From an uncultured Actinomycetes bacterium (GTDB lineage Bacteria; Actinomycetota; Acidimicrobiia; Acidimicrobiales; Acidimicrobilacustridaceae), in assembly GCA_937927725.1 (NCBI GenBank), contig CALBSE010000040.1, positions 1 through 42,246 on the forward strand: a stretch of DNA of 42,246 nt, written 5' to 3'. Below the pieces are notes generated by a model, which was not told where the DNA came from, searched no databases, and saw only the letters and a list, made by a program, of their open reading frames with translations. A program made the translations under genes and the position numbers. Position 1 is the first letter of the stretch, and every line of letters starts with the position of its first letter. Positions 7,738 through 15,285 of this stretch are shown here, one piece after another.

Positions 7738-7905
7738 ATGGCTGGCGTCGTCATCATCATCCTCGTGCTCGTGATCGCAATCCCTGTTGGGTTTCTCATG
7801 ACCATGTCGGTCGTGGCGGGGTTGTTGGGCTGGAGTGTCGAAGACGAGGTCGACGTGACCTACGCCGGCACCGAGGACTACGCCCTGGCGTACCCCGAAG
7901 CCTGA
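7738..7905 (+). CDS. Small single-span membrane protein, unknown
   Basis: This 55-residue frame starts at an ATG 10 nt after ridA. One strongly hydrophobic segment (about residues 3-31) is followed by an acidic, Tyr-containing tail of 24 residues (DEVDV..., YALAYPEA). No family is recognised. Its spacing suggests it is the last gene of the fusion-ridA operon. The acidic tail would face one side of the membrane as a docking surface. That is speculative. Confidence 0.6.
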   Translation: MAGVVIIILVLVIAIPVGFLMTMSVVAGLLGWSVEDEVDVTYAGTEDYALAYPEA

Positions 7906-8024
7906 ATCTTCCTCGACCGCCGAGCGGCTCGAGATGAACTTTTCGCGCTCCAACAACTTTTCGTCGACACGGAACGGCAGAGAGAAGTAGCGTGCCGATT
8001 CGTTAAGAAGGTGCTGGGAAGGTG

Positions 8025-8058
8025 TTCCGACCCCGCAGGACAGAAAGGGGTCCCGGAA
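8025..8058 (+). promoter_or_regulatory. Hairpin over the ribosome-binding site and start codon of the cold-shock gene
   Basis: Bases 8029-8034 (GACCCC) pair with 8047-8052 (GGGGTC). After a 2-nt bulge (8053-8054), 8025-8028 pair with 8055-8058, reaching the A of the ATG. The GAAAGG ribosome-binding site lies partly in the loop and right arm. The rest of 7906-8057 shows no gene. Confidence 0.5.
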
Positions 8059-8258
8059 TGGCTGCCGGTACCGTCAAGTGGTTCAACGCTGAAAAGGGCT
8101 TCGGCTTCATCTCACGTGAGGGAGGCCCCGACGTGTTCGTGCATTACAGCGCGATCAGTGGCTCGGGTTATCGCTCACTCGAAGAAGGCCAAGCCGTCGA
8201 ATTCGAGGTCACAAGTGGCCCGAAGGGTGATCAGGCACAGGACGTTCGTCCTCTCTGA
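8058..8258 (+). CDS. Cold-shock protein, CspA family
   Basis: This 66-residue protein is one complete cold-shock domain. It begins MAAGTVKWFNAEKGFGFI, with the RNP1 motif KGFGFI (residues 13-18) and RNP2 VFVHY (26-30). It binds single-stranded RNA and DNA as an RNA chaperone. The size is typical. The leader is about 150 nt from the previous gene and folds over the start site, as in other cold-shock genes where the leader controls translation. Its closest paralogue position in M. tuberculosis (cspA beside topA and the helicase) is not conserved here. Confidence 0.92.
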   Translation: MAAGTVKWFNAEKGFGFISREGGPDVFVHYSAISGSGYRSLEEGQAVEFEVTSGPKGDQAQDVRPL

Positions 8259-8277
8259 GACCACACGCATTTCGTAA

Positions 8278-8310
8278 ACACGCCGCCCTCCGGGGCGGCG
8301 TGTTTCGTTT
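8278..8310 (+). terminator. Rho-independent terminator after the cold-shock gene
   Basis: An 11-bp perfect stem (8278-8288 with 8293-8303) and a 4-nt loop are followed by TTCGTTTT. It sits between convergent genes and may also stop the glnR transcript from the other side, where a shorter T-run follows. Confidence 0.85.
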
Positions 8311-8348
8311 TGCGACGTGTTGTGAACGCGGTGCGTTACGAAAGTGAT

Positions 8349-9029
8349 TTACGCACCCCAGCGTGATTGACCGAAGCGATAACCAACACTGCGAACCGTT
8401 TGAATCAGGTTGGCGTGATGTTCACCGAGCTTTGCGCGCAAACGTCGGATGTGAACATCGACGGTGCGTGCGCCGCCGTAGTACTCATAACCCCACACAC
8501 GACTGAGCAACGTTTCACGCGTAAACACTTTGCCTGGGTTCGAGGAAAGGAACTTCAGGAGTTCGTATTCCATGTAGGTGAGATCGAGTGGAGCGCCACC
8601 GATAGCGGCTTGATAGGTCTCAAGATTGAGCACGAGTTCGCCGTACTCAACAAGTTCAGGGCGGATACCTGCCCCGGTGTTCCAGTACAGATGCTTGAGT
8701 CGAGCTTCGAGTTCGCGCGGATGGAACGGCGCCAAACAGAAATCGTCGTAGAGGTCGTCGCGGAGTTCGAGGTCGCCCAATTGCGTTCCACTGACAAGAA
8801 GCAAAAGGGGTTCGAGCGGAACGTCGCGCTTTCGCAGTGCTCGACAAAGAGCAAACGCGCGCTCTGGGTCGAGATACGCGCAGATGATTGCGCCGCCCCA
8901 ACCGTTTTCTGGTTCGATACGAGACGCGGCGAGTTCGTCGCTTGCGGCCTTCCACGGATACCCAGACAAGTCGAGTGCTTGTGCGAGTTCTGGGGGCGGG
9001 GGATCGGGAAAAATGAGGATCGGTTCCAT
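8349..9029 (-). CDS. glnR: GlnR-like orphan response regulator (OmpR/winged-helix)
   Basis: From the ATG at 9029 (5 nt after glnA2) the protein has 226 residues: an atypical receiver domain (1-115) and an OmpR-type winged helix (about 128-222, with RVWGYEYYGGARTVDVHIRRLR). The receiver lacks the phosphorylation pocket. The usual acidic pair is IFPDPP, the phospho-acceptor Asp position falls in IICAYLD, where the aligned residue is Ala, and the KPF lysine is replaced by Ala (LAPFHPREL). This fits GlnR, which works unphosphorylated as a nitrogen-response regulator of glutamine synthetase genes in actinobacteria. Co-transcription with glnA2 strengthens the call. An in-frame start further upstream (9098) would overlap glnA2 and is less likely. 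No kinase gene is adjacent. Confidence 0.78.
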   Translation of the reverse strand: MEPILIFPDPPPPELAQALDLSGYPWKAASDELAASRIEPENGWGGAIICAYLDPERAFALCRALRKRDVPLEPLLLLVSGTQLGDLELRDDLYDDFCLAPFHPRELEARLKHLYWNTGAGIRPELVEYGELVLNLETYQAAIGGAPLDLTYMEYELLKFLSSNPGKVFTRETLLSRVWGYEYYGGARTVDVHIRRLRAKLGEHHANLIQTVRSVGYRFGQSRWGA

Positions 9030-9034
9030 TGTCG

Positions 9035-10369
9035 TTACCAAGCCGGGAGATACCGATCGAGTTCGAACTGCGTGACCTGGGCCTTGTAATCGGTCCATTC
9101 CGCACGCTTATTGCGCAAGAACCATTCGAAGATGTGTTCTCCGAGTGCTTCGGCAACGAGTTCGGAGTTCTCCATGACATCGAGAGATTCCGAAAGCGAT
9201 TGCGGCAACGGGCGGATGCCTTCGGCGGCACGCTGCTCAGGAGTGAGCTCAAACACGTTGGCTGCTGCTTCGGGTGGAAGTTCGTAACCGCCTTCGATCC
9301 CCTTAAGGCCAGCAGCAAGCATGACCGAATAGGCGAGGTACGGATTGCAGGCCGGATCGGGAGCGCGGTATTCGATGCGAGTGGATGACTGCTTGCCGCG
9401 CTTTGTGACCGGAACACGAACGAGCGACGACTGATTGTTGCGAGCCCACGTGATGTAGACGGGCGCTTCGTAACCAGACACCAAACGCTTGTAGGAGTTC
9501 ACAAGCTGATTCGTAACGGCGGTGATCTCGGGTGCGTGGTGCAACAAGCCGGCGATGAAGCCGCGTGCGACCTTTGACAAACCAACAGGATCGCCTGGTT
9601 CGTGGAATGCGTTTTCGTCGCCTTCAAAGAGCGACATGTGCGTGTGCATACCCGAACCCTGCACACCCGCAAGTGGCTTCGGCATGAACGATGCGAACAC
9701 GCCCTGTTCCATCGCGATCTCTTTCACGATGAGGCGGAATGTCATGATGTTGTCGGCCATCGTGAGTGCGTCGGTATAACGCAGATCGATTTCGTGCTGG
9801 CTTGGTGCATCTTCGTGGAAGGAGTACTCCACTGGAATGCCCATCGCTTCGAGTACAAGCAGTGTGCGCGTGCGGAGATCGCTCGCAACGTCAGCAGTCG
9901 TGAGATCGAAGTACGAACCCGAGTCGAGCGGAACGAGTGGCTTCGAAGGGTCACCTTCGGCGAAGTAGAAAAACTCCATCTCGGGTGCGGTCATGAATGA
10001 GAAACCACGATCGTGTGCCTTGTCGAGGTTGCGCTTGAGCACCTGTCGCGGGTCGCCCTCGAACGGGGTGTCGTCATGATTGAGGATGTCGCAGAACATG
10101 CGACCGGAAATTTCCGAACCCTTGCCCCACGGCAGAATCTCGAAGGTGTTGGGGTCGGGCTTGGCCAGCACGTCCGATTCCTGCACTCGGCTGAACCCGT
10201 CGATGACCGATCCGTCGAAGTGGAGACCCTCTTCGAAGGCGTTTTCGAGTTCGGCCGGTGAGATGGCCACGGACTTGAGCTGGCCCAACACGTCGGTGAA
10301 CCACAAGCGGATGAGGCGAACCCCACGCTCTTCGACGGTCCTGAGCACGTAATCCTGCTGACGTTCCAT
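9035..10369 (-). CDS. glnA2: Glutamine synthetase type I, GlnA2-like
   Basis: This 444-residue type I glutamine synthetase has all main blocks: LHFDGSVIDGFSRVQESD, the APEMEFFYF metal site, GSGMHTHMSL, a NSYKRLVSGYEAP ATP/ammonia site and RIEYRAPDPACNPYLA. It makes glutamine from glutamate, ammonia and ATP as a dodecamer. It is shorter than GlnA1, and the adenylylation loop reads NVFELTPEQR with Phe where GlnA1 has Tyr. GlnE should therefore not regulate it; this matches GlnA2 of mycobacteria. The gene heads an operon with the GlnR-like gene and diverges from glnA1 across 214 nt. Confidence 0.92.
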   Translation of the reverse strand: MERQQDYVLRTVEERGVRLIRLWFTDVLGQLKSVAISPAELENAFEEGLHFDGSVIDGFSRVQESDVLAKPDPNTFEILPWGKGSEISGRMFCDILNHDDTPFEGDPRQVLKRNLDKAHDRGFSFMTAPEMEFFYFAEGDPSKPLVPLDSGSYFDLTTADVASDLRTRTLLVLEAMGIPVEYSFHEDAPSQHEIDLRYTDALTMADNIMTFRLIVKEIAMEQGVFASFMPKPLAGVQGSGMHTHMSLFEGDENAFHEPGDPVGLSKVARGFIAGLLHHAPEITAVTNQLVNSYKRLVSGYEAPVYITWARNNQSSLVRVPVTKRGKQSSTRIEYRAPDPACNPYLAYSVMLAAGLKGIEGGYELPPEAAANVFELTPEQRAAEGIRPLPQSLSESLDVMENSELVAEALGEHIFEWFLRNKRAEWTDYKAQVTQFELDRYLPAW

Positions 10370-10430
10370 GGTTCAAGTGTCCCACGATCGGCCCTCTGGC
10401 CCCAAGGCCGTTCTGGGCCCTCGGGTCCGA

Positions 10431-10447
10431 GTTCACGTTCCGTTCAC
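10431..10447. promoter_or_regulatory. Putative GlnR operator in the glnA2/glnA1 divergent region
   Basis: GTTCAC-GTTCC-GTTCAC is an 11-bp-phased direct repeat containing AC-n9-AC, the core spacing reported for GlnR boxes in mycobacteria. It lies between the two glutamine synthetase starts, 62 bp from glnA2 and 137 bp from glnA1. A glnR-like gene sits in the adjoining operon. Confidence 0.55.
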
Positions 10448-10460
10448 AATTGAGCAACAG

Positions 10461-10488
10461 TTGGGAAAACCGGGACTGGCAGGATCAT
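10461..10488 (+). promoter_or_regulatory. Weak candidate promoter of glnA1
   Basis: TTGGGA (10461-10466) and GATCAT (10483-10488) are spaced 16 bp apart, 14 bp downstream of the putative GlnR site. The match is moderate, as for an activator-dependent promoter. Confidence 0.25.
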
Positions 10489-10583
10489 CCCGTCACCCCT
10501 CGGAGCCGCTTCGGCGCCGGGGGTAGTGTCCCCAACGATCAGCGCTCCGGATCCGACCGGATCGCACCCCCACAGGAGGAACC

Positions 10584-12008
10584 GTGCAGGAACGCACTCC
10601 CGAAGAAGTACTGAAGCTGGTGAAGGACGAAGGCTGTGAATTCGTCGATCTCCGCTTCTCCGACCTGCCCGGCATCATGCAGCACGTCACCATCCCGGCC
10701 CACGTGTTGAGTGAAGACCACTTCACCGAAGGCCACGGTTTCGATGGCTCCTCGGTGCGTGGTTTCCAGGAGATCCAGGAATCGGACATGGTGCTCATCA
10801 CCGATCCGAACACCGTGTACATGGATCCGTTCATGAAGCACAAGACTGCAGTCATCCACTGCTATGTGGCCGACCCCGTCACCCACGAGAGCTACTCCCG
10901 TGATCCGCGTTATGTCGCAACCAAGGCTGAGGCCTACCTCAAGACCACCGGTATTGCCGACACCGCATTCTTTGGCCCCGAGGCCGAGTTCTTCGTATTC
11001 GACGACGTTCGTTTCGACACGCAGCGCAACGGTTCGTTCTACATGGTCGACTCGGTCGAAGGTGAATGGAACACCGGCACCGATGAAGGTCCGAACCTCG
11101 GCTACAAGCCCCGTACAAAGCAGGGGTACTTCCCCGTTCCGCCGATGGATCACTACCAAGATCTTCGCGGCGATATGACCCTCGCCCTCCACGGCGTTGG
11201 TATCGAGACCGAACTCCACCACCACGAGGTCGCCTCCGGTGGTCAGGGCGAAATCGGCATCAAGTTCAACACCCTTTTGAAGATGGCTGATCAGCTCATG
11301 ACCTTCAAGTACATCTTGAAGAACGTTGCATGGCAGGCCGGCAAGTCGCTCACCTTTATGCCGAAGCCGATCTTCCAAGACAACGGTTCGGGCATGCACA
11401 CCCACCAGTCACTCTGGAACGCCGGTTCACCGTTGTTCTACGACGAAGCTGGCTACGCCGGTCTTTCCGACATTGCTCGCTGGTATATCGGTGGTCTTCT
11501 TGCGCACGCCGACTCGGTCATCGCCTTCACGAACCCCACCACCAACTCGTTCAAGCGTTTGGTGCCGGGTTACGAAGCACCGGTGAACCTCGTGTACAGC
11601 CAGCGCAACCGTTCCGCATCAGTTCGTATCCCGCTCGCATCGCAGAGCCCCAAGGCAAAGCGCATCGAGTTCCGTTGCCCCGACTCCACGAGCAATCCGT
11701 ACCTCGCCTTCTCGGCGATGATGCTCGCTGGTCTCGACGGCATTCAGAACCGCATCGAACCGCCGGCTCCGGTCGACAAGGACCTTTACGACCTTCCGCC
11801 GTCAGAACTGGCCAAGGTTCCGCAGGTTCCCGCGACTCTCGAAGCCGCACTCGATGCTCTCGAAGCCGACAACGCGTTCCTCAAGGCCGGCGGTGTGTTC
11901 ACCGACGATCTCATCGAAACGTGGGTGGAGTACAAGCGTAAGAACGAGGTGGATGCGATCCGTTTGCGCCCGCATCCCTACGAGTTCTCGATGTACTACG
12001 ACGTTTGA
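10584..12008 (+). CDS. glnA: Glutamine synthetase type I-beta (GlnA1), adenylylation-regulated
   Basis: This 474-residue protein starts at the GTG at 10584 behind AGGAGGA (10573-10579). It carries GFDGSSVRGFQEIQESDM, FGPEAEFFVFD, GSGMHTHQSL, NSFKRLVPGYEAP and RIEFRCPDSTSNPYLAF, the substrate and metal sites of the enzyme. The KDLYDLPP loop near residue 400 contains the tyrosine that GlnE adenylylates. It is the main ammonia-assimilating enzyme in the cytoplasm. GlnE is encoded 3.3 kb downstream on the other strand, and the GlnR site precedes it, so both transcription and activity appear to be nitrogen-controlled. A terminator follows directly. Confidence 0.97.
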   Translation: MQERTPEEVLKLVKDEGCEFVDLRFSDLPGIMQHVTIPAHVLSEDHFTEGHGFDGSSVRGFQEIQESDMVLITDPNTVYMDPFMKHKTAVIHCYVADPVTHESYSRDPRYVATKAEAYLKTTGIADTAFFGPEAEFFVFDDVRFDTQRNGSFYMVDSVEGEWNTGTDEGPNLGYKPRTKQGYFPVPPMDHYQDLRGDMTLALHGVGIETELHHHEVASGGQGEIGIKFNTLLKMADQLMTFKYILKNVAWQAGKSLTFMPKPIFQDNGSGMHTHQSLWNAGSPLFYDEAGYAGLSDIARWYIGGLLAHADSVIAFTNPTTNSFKRLVPGYEAPVNLVYSQRNRSASVRIPLASQSPKAKRIEFRCPDSTSNPYLAFSAMMLAGLDGIQNRIEPPAPVDKDLYDLPPSELAKVPQVPATLEAALDALEADNAFLKAGGVFTDDLIETWVEYKRKNEVDAIRLRPHPYEFSMYYDV

Positions 12009-12044
12009 GAAACTTCGTTCCAATTTTCACTGCATGAATCGAAC

Positions 12045-12071
12045 GAGGACCGGTCCACTGGGCCGGTCCTC
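12045..12071 (+). terminator. Terminator after glnA1
   Basis: A 9-bp perfect stem (12045-12053 with 12063-12071) closes a 9-nt loop about 37 nt after the glnA1 stop. TTCGCG follows, without a long T-run. Confidence 0.7.
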
Positions 12072-12115
12072 TTCGCGTGCGCTGCGTTCGCTTGGGTTGG
12101 ATACGGTGGAGAGCG

Positions 12116-13117
12116 ATGTCAAAACGTTCCGATCGGCGGATCGGCCCTTTCCTCGGCGCATGCCTTCTTGTTGTTGCCCTTGGCGCGGGTTGCGCGACGT
12201 CTTCGACGAAGAGTTCGGCAACGAACGCAGCAGGAACTTCAAGCGAAGGTTCTGCGTCCTCGACTTCAACATCATCGACTCGTAGTGCTTCTTCGACGAG
12301 TTTGGTCGTGCCGACAACTGCTGTTGCGGTATCAGCCTCGACTCGCGATCGCCTTGCAGTGCTTTCGATTGACGATCAGCAAATTCCACAGGGCACCTAC
12401 CACCGAGAAGAGTGGCCGCATTGGGCCGACGTCGATGGCAACGGGTGCGACGCCCGACAAGACGCGCTGGCGGTCTGGTCGGTTGTTGCGGCAACGGTGA
12501 ATCGATCGGGCACCTGCAAAGTTGTTGCTGGTTCATGGGTGTCGCCTTATGACGGAGTGTCGTCGAACAATCCGAGTGATTTCGATGTCGATCATCTCGT
12601 TCCGCTTGAAAACGCTTTCCGTTCCGGTGGTTGGTCGTGGAGCACCGAACGTCGCCGCGCCTTTGCGAACAATCCTGGCGAACTTGTGGTTGCCTCCGCG
12701 TCATCGAATCGTTCGAAGGGTTCCGATCCTCCGGATCAGTGGCGTCCGGCGAATCGCGATTCTTGGTGTGCCTATGCCGATGGATGGGTGAAGGTGAAAA
12801 GTTCGTGGGGGCTGACCGTCACAACCCGTGAACGCGACGCGCTTGGTCAGATGCTCGACACCTGCGGTATCGCCGGGCCCGTGTGGCCACTGGGTGGAAC
12901 GGCGTTTACTGCACCCGAAAGTTCTGCTCCATCTGGTTCGGCATCAGGCGCATCGACTGCTTCCATCGCACCAACCCCTGCGCCATCAGTCGGCGGCGAT
13001 GTGTATTACGCCAACTGCACCGCAGCTCGTGCGGCAGGTGCAGCACCGATTTACGCGGGTCAGCCCGGTTATCGCGCGGCGCTTGATGGCGATAAAGACG
13101 GCGTTGCGTGCGAGTGA
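12116..13117 (+). CDS. Exported HNH-type (GmrSD C-terminal/DUF1524-like) nuclease with Excalibur domain
   Basis: The 333-residue protein begins with a basic N-terminus and a hydrophobic segment ending ALGAGC, a lipoprotein-like signal (Cys26), then a Ser/Thr-rich linker (27-75). Residues about 95-250 contain YHREEWPHW, the central DFDVDHLVPLENA (His160) and NNPGELVVA...SNRSKG, the layout of HNH nucleases of the GmrSD C-terminal/DUF1524 type. A second Ser/Pro-rich linker leads to a C-terminal Excalibur domain (296-333) ending DGDKDGVACE, a calcium-binding motif common on actinobacterial secreted nucleases. It probably degrades extracellular nucleic acid for nutrients or defence. The start at 12116 was preferred over 12077 because it directly precedes the signal sequence. 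Confidence 0.8.
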   Translation: MSKRSDRRIGPFLGACLLVVALGAGCATSSTKSSATNAAGTSSEGSASSTSTSSTRSASSTSLVVPTTAVAVSASTRDRLAVLSIDDQQIPQGTYHREEWPHWADVDGNGCDARQDALAVWSVVAATVNRSGTCKVVAGSWVSPYDGVSSNNPSDFDVDHLVPLENAFRSGGWSWSTERRRAFANNPGELVVASASSNRSKGSDPPDQWRPANRDSWCAYADGWVKVKSSWGLTVTTRERDALGQMLDTCGIAGPVWPLGGTAFTAPESSAPSGSASGASTASIAPTPAPSVGGDVYYANCTAARAAGAAPIYAGQPGYRAALDGDKDGVACE

Positions 13118-13122
13118 GTCTT

Positions 13123-13150
13123 CGTCACGCGTCACTCCGTACTCGTCACT
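13123..13150. repeat. Four tandem heptamers upstream of the nitroreductase gene
   Basis: CGTCACG, CGTCACT, CCGTACT (degenerate) and CGTCACT follow one another at a 7-bp period. They occupy most of the 45-nt gap and end 13 nt before the nitroreductase ATG. The repeat may be an operator or chance. Confidence 0.4.
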
Positions 13151-13162
13151 AGGGTTCGGCGC

Positions 13163-13810
13163 ATGGAGCGCCTTGAACTCAACGCTGATGAACTTCTGAC
13201 AACAACACGAGCAGTTCGCAAGCGCCTCGATCTTTCGCGACCGGTTGAGCGGTCAGTCGTTGACGAGTGTTTGCAGATTGCACTGCAGGCGCCAAATGGG
13301 TCGAATCGCCAGACGTGGAACTGGGTGGTCGTCGATGACGCGGAGACTCGTGCAGCGATGGCGGATATTTGGCGAGGAGGTGCCGCCGATCTTGGAGCGG
13401 CAGCAGCGGCCGCGGCCTCTGCGCCGGCGCGGCCACCGGCCGAACGCCAACCCGAGATCATGGAATCGGTGTCCTGGCTGAATGAACACCTGCACGAGGT
13501 GCCGGTGTTGGTTGTGGCCACTGTCGACGGTCGTCCCGAAGGGGCATCGATGTTTACGCAATCGACGATGTGGGGGTCAGTGCTTCCGGCGGTGTGGAGT
13601 TTCATGCTCGCATTGCGTAGTCGGGCAATGGGGAGTTGCTGGACGACCGTGCATCTCGAACGCGAACACGCGATGGCCGACCTTCTTGGTATTCCGTCGA
13701 AAGAGGTGACCCAGGTTGGATTGTTCCCCGTTGCCTACACGATCGGCACGGACTTCAAGCCGGGCGCGCGTCAATCATCGGCCGACACCATTCGCTGGAA
13801 TCGCTGGTAG
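13163..13810 (+). CDS. Nitroreductase family FMN oxidoreductase
   Basis: This 215-residue protein shows the nitroreductase fold. An N-terminal TTRAVRKRLDLSRPV substrate/FMN phosphate site is followed by ALQAPNGSNRQTWNWVVV, the family signature. A central ...GSVLPAVWSFMLALRSRAMGSCWTT helix follows, with GIPSKEVTQVGLFPVAY near the C-terminus. It should reduce a nitro, quinone or flavin-linked substrate with NAD(P)H; the substrate is not predictable. It lies head-to-tail after the exported nuclease and exactly abuts the convergent amidohydrolase stop codon. Confidence 0.85.
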   Translation: MERLELNADELLTTTRAVRKRLDLSRPVERSVVDECLQIALQAPNGSNRQTWNWVVVDDAETRAAMADIWRGGAADLGAAAAAAASAPARPPAERQPEIMESVSWLNEHLHEVPVLVVATVDGRPEGASMFTQSTMWGSVLPAVWSFMLALRSRAMGSCWTTVHLEREHAMADLLGIPSKEVTQVGLFPVAYTIGTDFKPGARQSSADTIRWNRW

Positions 13811-15235
13811 CTACGCCTCGTTGGCGAGCAGTTGACGAACCTGTGATTCAACCGCGGTGCCATTGAAGAAGTCTGGGTTCGTTCCCGTGAAAAGGCGCGC
13901 AACGTTTCCAAACATGAAATCGCTGAACTGATCGCGTGTGACGAGTTCGTCTTCGATCAGTTCCCATGCTTCGGGAAGCACGCCGGTGAAGTCGGGAACA
14001 TCCCAGTGGCCAATATCGGATGCGAACATGGCGCGCAGTCGAGAACCATCGGGATTGATGTCCTCGTTGAATGCGAGTGCATTCATTGGGTCGTCGGCCT
14101 CGCAACCGAAGAAACATTGGTCAGTGAAGATCTTGACGATGTCGGCTTTTGAGGTGACGCCGCTCTGTTTCCATTCGTCGATCGTGTCGAGTTCTTCGTT
14201 GGGGTCGGAAAGGAAGCCCAGGGTTTCATCTAGGCGATCCGCACGGTCGGTGAACAGCGCATCGCCGTGTTCTGCGAGTAACGATTCGAGAAGTTCTCGG
14301 TCGAGGTTGGCGGGGTCGTAATGATGAATGTCGTCGGCATTGCGCTTTTCGAAATGTCCGCAAATATCGGACAAAAGATTGCAACCCCACGCGACGCCAC
14401 CTTCAAGAAAGGCGAAACGAAGTTCGGGGAAGCGAGACATCACGCCGCCAAAGAACAGTGAGCGCAACACCGCTTCTGTTCCCGCGGCAAAGTTGCCGAT
14501 GTGATTGGCCACGTAATTGGTGGGTGAGACGCGACTACCAAATCCAATGCCCGTCGAATGGAACGTCGGTGAGACGTTCAACTCGGCACACTTCTGCCAG
14601 AGCGGGTCGTAGTCGTACATGCTGTCGAGGCCGAGGCCATCCACCCAGCGTGCCGAGCGGTCGCCTTCGTGGCCGGGTGCGTACCGAAGCACGAGACCGC
14701 CGAAAAGGAAACCGCGTAGACCGAGTTCTTTCGTGGCGTATTCGAGTTCAGCGATGGCTTCATCGGGGTCGTACGTGGGAATCACGCCGACGGGGAGAAG
14801 TCGATCGGAGTACTTGTCGTAGGCCTCTGCGTAATAACGGTTGCAGGCTCGCGCAAGGGCACGACGAAGTTCTGCGTTGTCGAGGGCCATGACGGTGAGG
14901 CCAACAGTTGGGTACAGCAGAGCGACGTCGATACCAATTTCGTCGAGTCGGTTGTAGAGCAAGCGAGGGAGCATTGCTGTTGCGCGATCGAGAGTGTTGC
15001 GAGTCGGTACGCCCCACCAGCCGGTGCGTGACATTCCGTTACTCCGACGTTGATCGTTGGTGAGGCCGCGTCGCGCAGTGGCTGCGGCAGTGCTCATCGT
15101 TTGGAACGTGTCTGCAAGCGCCGCGCCGGCATCGGCGGCAATGAGATCTCGGATGGCAGGGATGAATTCGATGATGTGGCCGTCGGCATCAATGACGGGG
15201 TGATCAAGTTCTTCGCGGATTGCTGCTGCGTGCAT
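13811..15235 (-). CDS. Amidohydrolase-2 family metal-dependent hydrolase/decarboxylase
   Basis: This 474-residue TIM-barrel protein begins with HPVIDADGHIIEF, the metal-binding D-x-H strand of the amidohydrolase-2 family. PTFHSTGIGF (another metal His) and MFASDIGHWDVPD (Asp at the end of the last strand) follow in order. Relatives include aminocarboxymuconate-semialdehyde decarboxylase and uncharacterised actinobacterial hydrolases of aromatic or steroid catabolism. The substrate is unknown. A strong AAGGAGG precedes the start on the minus strand (15243-15249). It lies just downstream of glnE on the same strand, 50 nt apart, so readthrough from glnE is possible. Confidence 0.82.
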   Translation of the reverse strand: MHAAAIREELDHPVIDADGHIIEFIPAIRDLIAADAGAALADTFQTMSTAAATARRGLTNDQRRSNGMSRTGWWGVPTRNTLDRATAMLPRLLYNRLDEIGIDVALLYPTVGLTVMALDNAELRRALARACNRYYAEAYDKYSDRLLPVGVIPTYDPDEAIAELEYATKELGLRGFLFGGLVLRYAPGHEGDRSARWVDGLGLDSMYDYDPLWQKCAELNVSPTFHSTGIGFGSRVSPTNYVANHIGNFAAGTEAVLRSLFFGGVMSRFPELRFAFLEGGVAWGCNLLSDICGHFEKRNADDIHHYDPANLDRELLESLLAEHGDALFTDRADRLDETLGFLSDPNEELDTIDEWKQSGVTSKADIVKIFTDQCFFGCEADDPMNALAFNEDINPDGSRLRAMFASDIGHWDVPDFTGVLPEAWELIEDELVTRDQFSDFMFGNVARLFTGTNPDFFNGTAVESQVRQLLANEA

Positions 15236-15285
15236 GGGACGACCTCCTTCGACGTCGTTCCATCATGGCGCAAAGCGTGGGCTGG

